DNA from: Actinacidiphila epipremni
GTDB taxonomy: Bacteria; Actinomycetota; Actinomycetes; Streptomycetales; Streptomycetaceae
DNA: 64,000 bases
NCBI RefSeq assembly: GCF_012034175.1
Contig: NZ_JAATEJ010000013.1
Span: 147,850 to 211,849, forward strand
Reading direction: 5' to 3'
Part shown: positions 58,385 to 64,000 of the stretch, piece by piece
Layout of the letters: every line of letters starts with the position of its first letter
How positions within the stretch are numbered: position 1 is the stretch's first letter
The notes under the pieces: model-generated
Databases searched by the model: none
What the model was told of the DNA's origin: nothing
Seen by the model: only the letters and a program-made list of their open reading frames with translations
Translations under genes and position numbers: made by a program

Positions 58385-61300
58385 TCAGTAGTGCCCCGCC
58401 TTCCGCGCCACGGTCACCGTGAAGGTGCCGGTGGTGCTGGACAGCGAGTCCCAGACGGTGACGTGCACGGTGTACGTGCCCGGCTGCCGGTACGTGTGGG
58501 TCCCGCTCATCGCGCCGGCGGCGCCGACGGTGACGTCCGCGGGGACGCTGCCGTCACCCCACTGGACCTGCGCGTGGTAGCCGGTGGCGTCCGGGACGCC
58601 GCCGGTGACCGAACCGAGCGCCGCGGTCAGGGCCTTGCCGGCGGTGGCCTTCTGGTCCTGGCCGGCGGTCGCCGCCAGGGCGGGCGCCGGGGTGCCGTCG
58701 TCCGCGATCGCGAACACATGGATCCGGCCGGCGGTACCGGGGTCGCCGGTCTGCTTCGGCAGGGTGATCGAGACCAGTTGCTTGCCCGCGGGGATCTGGT
58801 ACGGGGCGGTGGCCAGCAGGAACGGCTGGGCGCCGTCCTTGCTGGTGCCGTGCAGCCGGTAGGCGGACTTGGCGACGACGATGTTGCCGTACGCCGGGGT
58901 GCCGTTGGCGTTGCCGCCGAGCGTCCAGTCGCTCAGCTGGATCGGGACGGCGGCGGTGCTGCCGTCGCTGAAGGTCGCCGTCGCGGTGGTGCTCTGGTTG
59001 CCCTCGGTGCCGGCGCCGACGAAGGAGATGCTCGTGGCGTCGGCCGGCAGGTGCAGGGCGACGGTGCTGCCGTTGCCGGTCGCGTCGTCCGGCGCGCCCG
59101 CGCCGGTCGCCGGGATCGTGAAGTGCAGCGTGGTGCCCGGCACGTCGGCCTGCTTGCCGGCGGTCACACCGGCGTCGGCGAGCGCGGCGCGCGAGTAGCC
59201 GTAGCCGACCGAGTCGCAGTTCGCGGCCAGGACGCCGTCGTCGCCGAGGCAGACGGTGTCGAAGGCGGCCGTGAGGCTCTGCGCCGGGGCGTAGGAGACG
59301 TTCACGCCGACCGTCGCGGCGCCTTGCGTACGGCCGTCGGTGGCCTGGACGCTCGCCTGGTAGTAGCCGGGCTTTGCGTAGGTGTGCGCCCCGGAGACGC
59401 CGTAGACGCCGCGCGAGCTGGCCGAGACGGTGCCGGCGGTGGCCGGGGTGCCGTCGCCCCAGTCGACGGTGGCCTTGTAGGCGCTCGCGGTGCCGCCGGT
59501 GACGGTCGCCAGCGGCACGGAGACCGCGACGCCCGCGGTCGCCGGCACCGGGTTCTGCGCGGCGGCGACCGAGACGGCCCTGCCGCCGAGCTGGACGTCA
59601 CCGCCGGCCAGCAGCTCGACCTCGGCGAGGTTGGCCTGCGCGGCCCCCACCGTCTTGCTCACCACCAGCCGGAACTGCGCGAACTTGCCGGGCCTGGCGA
59701 TCGTGAAGGGCCTGGTCTGGTCGCGCCACGGGAAGACCTCGCCGTGCCGGGAGTCCACCGTGGTCCAGGTGATGCCGTCGTTGGAGCCCTGGAGCTTCCA
59801 GTCCTCCGGGTCGCCGGCGGCCGAACCCGAGGTGAGGGTGTAGGTCGTCGGCGCCTGCCGGCCGCCGCGGTACGCCCAGGTGACCTGCGGCGTACCGGTG
59901 GCGAAGGTGACCTGCGTCCTGGACGTGTCGTCGAAGAGCTTGGCGGCGTCCTGGCCGCCGTCGGCGGTCGCGGTGCCCAGGCCCGGGCCGGTGGTGTCCT
60001 GCAGCGGCTGCGGCACCGCGCTGCCCTTGGTCAGGGACGGCGGGGCGTCGTTGGCGCCGGTGCCCCACGAGGAGGGCCTCGGGCCCATGGCGAAGTCGAT
60101 CGTCCCGCCGTGCGCGAGCACCGAGAAGTCGATGGACACCGAGCGCTGCGGCTTGCCGTTGACCCGCACGCCCTGCACGTACACGTTCGCCGTGCTGTTG
60201 GCGGGCGCGTTGACGACGATGTCGCCGGTGCTGCGGTGGACGGTCATCTTGGTGAACTGCGGCGAGCCGATGGCCCAGTTGGACGAGCCGACCTGGAGCG
60301 GGTAGATGCCCAGCGAGCTGAGGACGTACCACGACGACGACTCGCCGTTGTCCTCGTCACCCGGGTAGCCCTGGCCGATCTCGTCGCCGACGTAGAGCCG
60401 CTGCATGATCTCCCGCACCAGCGCCTGGGTCTTGGCGGGCGCGCCGGCGTAGTCGTACATGTAGGGGATGTGGTGCGAGGGCTGGTTGCTCATGCCGAGC
60501 TGGCCCATCCGCACGGCCTGCGCCTCGACCATCTCGTGGATGGTGCCGCCGTAGCCGCCGGGGTGGTCGGCGTTCTCCGGCGTGGCGAAGAACTGGTCGA
60601 GCTTCTTCTCCAGGCCCTTCTTGCCACCGTAGAGGTTGGCCAGGCCCTGGCCGTCCTGCTGGGCGGTGAAGGCGTAGTTCCAGCCGTCGGTCTCGGTGTA
60701 GACGCCGCCCCAGTCCAGCGGGTCGCCGGCCAGGAAGTCACCGGCGGCGGTGCGGCCCTCGAAGAACTTGGTGTTCTTGTCGAAGAGGTTGACGTAGTCG
60801 CGGGCCCGCTGGAGGAAGTACGCGGACTCCTCCTTGATCCTGGCCCGGTCCGCCTTCGGCGTCTTCGGGTCCTTGGCCAGCGCCGCGCCCATGTTGCCGA
60901 TGCCGTAGTCGCTGATGAAGCCCTCCAGCGCCCACGACACCGACTCGCCGGTGGTGGTGGGGGTGTAGCCGAGGAAGATCGACGACTCGATGCCCTTGCG
61001 GCCCACCTCGCTGCGGCCGGAGGCGACGGTGGCGTCCTTGACGATGGCGTCGTAGGCCGACAGCGGGTCGGGCAGCTTCACGCCGTTGAGGTACGCCTCG
61101 GCGATCGCGTTGTCGGCGCTGGTGCCGGTCATCAGGTCGGCGTAGCCGGGCGAGGACCAGCGGGCGATCCAGCCGCCGTCGCGGTACTGCTGGACGAAGC
61201 CGTCGGAGATCTTGGCCGCGACGTCCGGGTAGAGCAGCGAGTACGCCGGCCACACCGTGCGGTAGGTGTCCCAGAAGCCGTTGTTCACGTAGATCTGGCC

Positions 61301-63472
61301 GTCGACGAGCTTCGCGCCGGTGGAGGTGGCGGTCGTCGTGCCGGTCGCGGGCGACACCGGGCTGGCGTACTGCCAGTGCGGGGCGGCGGCCGTACCGGTG
61401 TTCTCCGACTGGGAGTTGGGGTACAGGTTGAGCCGGTAGAGGTTGGAGTACAGCGTCACCTTCTGGGTGTCGCTCGCGCCCTGCACCGCTATCCGGCCGA
61501 GCCGCTCGTTCCAGGCCGCGGTCGCGGCGGCGTGGATCTGGTCGAAGGTGCGGCCGGTGACCTCCAGGGCGAGGTTCTTGCCCGCCTGGGCGGTGGAGAT
61601 GAACGACGTGGCTATGCGCAGCGTCACCTGCCGGTCGGCGGAGGTGTCGAAGGTCGCGGCGGTGCCGGTGGCGGCCGTCGGGGCGCGGTCGAAGGTGCCG
61701 GAGACGAACATCCGGGTGTGGCCGGCGGACAGGCCGCTGCCGTTGTCGACGTAGCCGGTGAAGGTGCCGTCCGTGCCGATGCTGAAGGTGCCGTTGTAGA
61801 AGACCAGGCTTCCGGTGGACTGCCCGGCGGGGAAGGTGAACTGCATGACGCCGCCGTGGTCGGTCGGCGACATCCGGGCGACCAGGCCGTCCTGCAGGGT
61901 GACCTGGTAGAGGTCGGGGCGGGCGATCTCGTCGTCATGGCTGAAGGCGAGGGCGCGGCCGGCCGGCTGGCCGGTGAGCGATCCGCCGGCGGGCACGGGC
62001 ATGACCGACATCTGGTCGCGGTCGCCCATCCAGGGGCTCGGCTCGTGCGAGATCGCCAGGCCCTGGAGCATCGGCAGGTTCGCCGCGTTGTTGGCCTGCT
62101 GGTACTCGTACTCCCACGAGTTGGAGGCGGCGTCGGTGACCGGGGTGAAGAAGTTGAAGCCGTTGGGCACCGCGGCCAGCGGCAGGTTGTTGCCGCGGGA
62201 GAAGGAGCCGGAGGCGTTGGTGCCGCGGCGGGTGTCGACGTAATTGGTCAGGCTGGAGGCGTCGACCGGCGTCGGCGTGCCCGTGACGGTGACGTCGTCG
62301 AGCCAGCCCTGGAAGCGGGTCGCGGCCTTGGCCTTCGGGTCGTCGTAGGCGAAGAGGACGCGGTCGATCGTCTTGCCCGCGGCGACCTTGCCGATGTCGG
62401 ACTGGACGGCGTTCCACTGGTCGGCGTAGAGCACCTTGGAGGCGCCTTGCCCGGCCGCGGTGAGCGCGAAGCCGTGGCTGTCGACCGCCTTGAGCCTGCT
62501 GAGGTACGTCCCGTCGGTGAAGTGCAGGTCCACGGCGGCGTACTGCGACGGGTACTGCGTGTCGTGGCCGGTGAACTCGGGGAAGATCTTGTACGACAGG
62601 CGGGTCTTCGGCCCGACCGGGATGTGGACGTCGAAGAGCCGGTTGGTCGCGGAGGACTCACCGTCGGCCTGGGCGCCGCCGGAGTAGCGCAGCGAGGCCA
62701 CACCGGTGAAGCCGGCGCTGGCCTTCATGTTGTAGCCGCTGACCGGGCCGGCGCCGGGGCTGGTGACCATCGCGGTGGCCGGCGGCTGGGTGGTGGTGCC
62801 GTCGCTGATGTCCCAGTCGGCCAACTGGACGATGGAGTCACCGGAGTTGGCGGTGACGTCCAGCCGGTAGTAGGCGTAGGCCGTGGTGTTGGCGAAGCTG
62901 TAGGTGTTGGTGGCGAAACGGCCGCTGAAGGTGACCCCGGTGTGCTTGTCGAGGTCCGTCCACGCCTTGCCGTCGTCGGAGCCCTGGAGGGCGAAGTCCT
63001 TGGGGTCGCGGGTCGGCGAGTCGTTCGCGGAGGTCAGCGAGTACTTCACCACCGCGGCGGGCTTGCCCAGTTGGTAGGCGGCCCAGCCGGTCGAGGCGAA
63101 GGCCAGCCACTTGGTGGACGGGTTGCCGTCCTTGAGGTTGACCGCGACCTCGCCGGGCGGGTTCTCGGCGCTCGCGGTCACCGCGGTGACCTGGCCGAGC
63201 AGGCTGCCGGGCAGGCCCGAGGGGCTCGACCCGCTCAGGTTCTTCTGCAGCGGCTTGCCGTGCGCGTCGACCTCGACGGTGTTCACGGCCGGCTGCGGAT
63301 CGGCCGACTCGAAGGAGGAGCCGAAGCTCCCCGCCTCCGGAGCACCGCCGTGCGCCGACGCCGCGTGCGCCGCCGACGGCACGGCGAGCGCCAGCACCGG
63401 CAGCGTCAACGCCGCGGCTGCACTCACCCACCGTCTCAGGGGCAGCAGGCGGGCGTGAGGGTGTTGTGACAC
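58385..63472 (-). CDS. Secreted GH92 mannosidase-family enzyme, general acid replaced by Gln
   Basis: Exported 1695-residue multidomain enzyme. The signal peptide is 1-37. A discoidin-like domain lies at about 85-220, a beta-sandwich module at 230-390, the GH92 N-domain and (alpha/alpha)6 catalytic domain at about 400-1130, a second discoidin domain near 1165-1290, and two PKD-type domains near 1310-1380 and 1605-1690. GH92 marks: NGFWDTYRTVWPAYSLLYPD, HEMVEAQAVRMGQLGMS and GDEDNGESSSWYVLSS, the last holding the catalytic-base aspartates. Where calcium-dependent GH92 alpha-mannosidases have NEPSHH with the general acid Glu, this protein has NQPSHH with Gln997. That change is known from mannose-1-phospho-6-mannose uncapping GH92 enzymes, suggesting action on phosphomannan. 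GTG at 63472 has AAAGGG upstream, and a LacI-type palindrome lies in its promoter region. Confidence 0.9.
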   Translation of the reverse strand: MSQHPHARLLPLRRWVSAAAALTLPVLALAVPSAAHAASAHGGAPEAGSFGSSFESADPQPAVNTVEVDAHGKPLQKNLSGSSPSGLPGSLLGQVTAVTASAENPPGEVAVNLKDGNPSTKWLAFASTGWAAYQLGKPAAVVKYSLTSANDSPTRDPKDFALQGSDDGKAWTDLDKHTGVTFSGRFATNTYSFANTTAYAYYRLDVTANSGDSIVQLADWDISDGTTTQPPATAMVTSPGAGPVSGYNMKASAGFTGVASLRYSGGAQADGESSATNRLFDVHIPVGPKTRLSYKIFPEFTGHDTQYPSQYAAVDLHFTDGTYLSRLKAVDSHGFALTAAGQGASKVLYADQWNAVQSDIGKVAAGKTIDRVLFAYDDPKAKAATRFQGWLDDVTVTGTPTPVDASSLTNYVDTRRGTNASGSFSRGNNLPLAAVPNGFNFFTPVTDAASNSWEYEYQQANNAANLPMLQGLAISHEPSPWMGDRDQMSVMPVPAGGSLTGQPAGRALAFSHDDEIARPDLYQVTLQDGLVARMSPTDHGGVMQFTFPAGQSTGSLVFYNGTFSIGTDGTFTGYVDNGSGLSAGHTRMFVSGTFDRAPTAATGTAATFDTSADRQVTLRIATSFISTAQAGKNLALEVTGRTFDQIHAAATAAWNERLGRIAVQGASDTQKVTLYSNLYRLNLYPNSQSENTGTAAAPHWQYASPVSPATGTTTATSTGAKLVDGQIYVNNGFWDTYRTVWPAYSLLYPDVAAKISDGFVQQYRDGGWIARWSSPGYADLMTGTSADNAIAEAYLNGVKLPDPLSAYDAIVKDATVASGRSEVGRKGIESSIFLGYTPTTTGESVSWALEGFISDYGIGNMGAALAKDPKTPKADRARIKEESAYFLQRARDYVNLFDKNTKFFEGRTAAGDFLAGDPLDWGGVYTETDGWNYAFTAQQDGQGLANLYGGKKGLEKKLDQFFATPENADHPGGYGGTIHEMVEAQAVRMGQLGMSNQPSHHIPYMYDYAGAPAKTQALVREIMQRLYVGDEIGQGYPGDEDNGESSSWYVLSSLGIYPLQVGSSNWAIGSPQFTKMTVHRSTGDIVVNAPANSTANVYVQGVRVNGKPQRSVSIDFSVLAHGGTIDFAMGPRPSSWGTGANDAPPSLTKGSAVPQPLQDTTGPGLGTATADGGQDAAKLFDDTSRTQVTFATGTPQVTWAYRGGRQAPTTYTLTSGSAAGDPEDWKLQGSNDGITWTTVDSRHGEVFPWRDQTRPFTIARPGKFAQFRLVVSKTVGAAQANLAEVELLAGGDVQLGGRAVSVAAAQNPVPATAGVAVSVPLATVTGGTASAYKATVDWGDGTPATAGTVSASSRGVYGVSGAHTYAKPGYYQASVQATDGRTQGAATVGVNVSYAPAQSLTAAFDTVCLGDDGVLAANCDSVGYGYSRAALADAGVTAGKQADVPGTTLHFTIPATGAGAPDDATGNGSTVALHLPADATSISFVGAGTEGNQSTTATATFSDGSTAAVPIQLSDWTLGGNANGTPAYGNIVVAKSAYRLHGTSKDGAQPFLLATAPYQIPAGKQLVSITLPKQTGDPGTAGRIHVFAIADDGTPAPALAATAGQDQKATAGKALTAALGSVTGGVPDATGYHAQVQWGDGSVPADVTVGAAGAMSGTHTYRQPGTYTVHVTVWDSLSSTTGTFTVTVARKAGHY

Positions 63473-64000
<528 letters not shown>

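Overview
The window is a very GC-rich actinomycete chromosome segment, most likely Streptomyces or a close relative. GTG starts are common, many genes overlap by GTGA or ATGA, and TTA codons are very rare. Typical streptomycete genes are present: a DUF5998 protein, ptsH with a DasR-type operator, a sucrase/ferredoxin-like protein, parC and an indigoidine-type synthetase. No tRNA, rRNA, CRISPR array or intact insertion sequence was seen.

Left part (1-22822), carbohydrate catabolism. A secreted GH3 enzyme runs off the left edge. Next comes a two-gene operon of a GH38 alpha-mannosidase paralogue with a damaged active site and a regulator that fuses an IS630-transposase-like region, lacking its catalytic acids, to a ROK repressor. 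An IclR-controlled divergent locus follows. One arm encodes an enolase-superfamily sugar-acid dehydratase, a ThuA protein and a Gfo/Idh/MocA dehydrogenase. The other encodes an ABC sugar importer, a uronate-dehydrogenase-like SDR and an intact GH38. A large secreted double beta-helix protein closes this part.

Middle part (22884-41039), conserved chromosome. It holds thymidine kinase, a phosphodiesterase, DUF5998, a GNAT/acyl-CoA-synthetase protein acetyltransferase, HPr, a GntR regulator, two M16 peptidases, topoisomerase IV subunit A and a sucrase/ferredoxin-like protein. An acetate/pyruvate symporter unit with a two-component system ends it. From memory the order resembles the region around ptsH in S. 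coelicolor.

Right part (41308-63472), accessory. Two adjacent genes carry frameshifts: a DUF4132 gene, then a gene that looks like the first 80 residues of a MoxR ATPase joined to the C-terminal part of a SWIM zinc-finger protein. An indigoidine-synthetase-like NRPS (A-Ox-PCP-TE) overlaps a tautomerase gene. Divergent from it is a tightly coupled operon: a cysteine-synthase-like PLP enzyme, two ATP-grasp ligases, an MFS exporter and a DNA-methyltransferase-fold enzyme, faced by a LuxR-type regulator. The regulator and the second ATP-grasp gene each carry a TTA codon, which suggests bldA control. This is the best candidate for an undescribed pathway, perhaps a small peptide containing an unusual amino acid. 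Last comes a very large secreted GH92 enzyme whose general-acid Glu appears to be Gln, as in mannose-phosphodiester uncapping enzymes, behind a LacI-type palindrome.

The final 127 bases are almost pure G and look like a sequencing or assembly artefact. That is a caution when interpreting the two frameshifts and the gene chimera.
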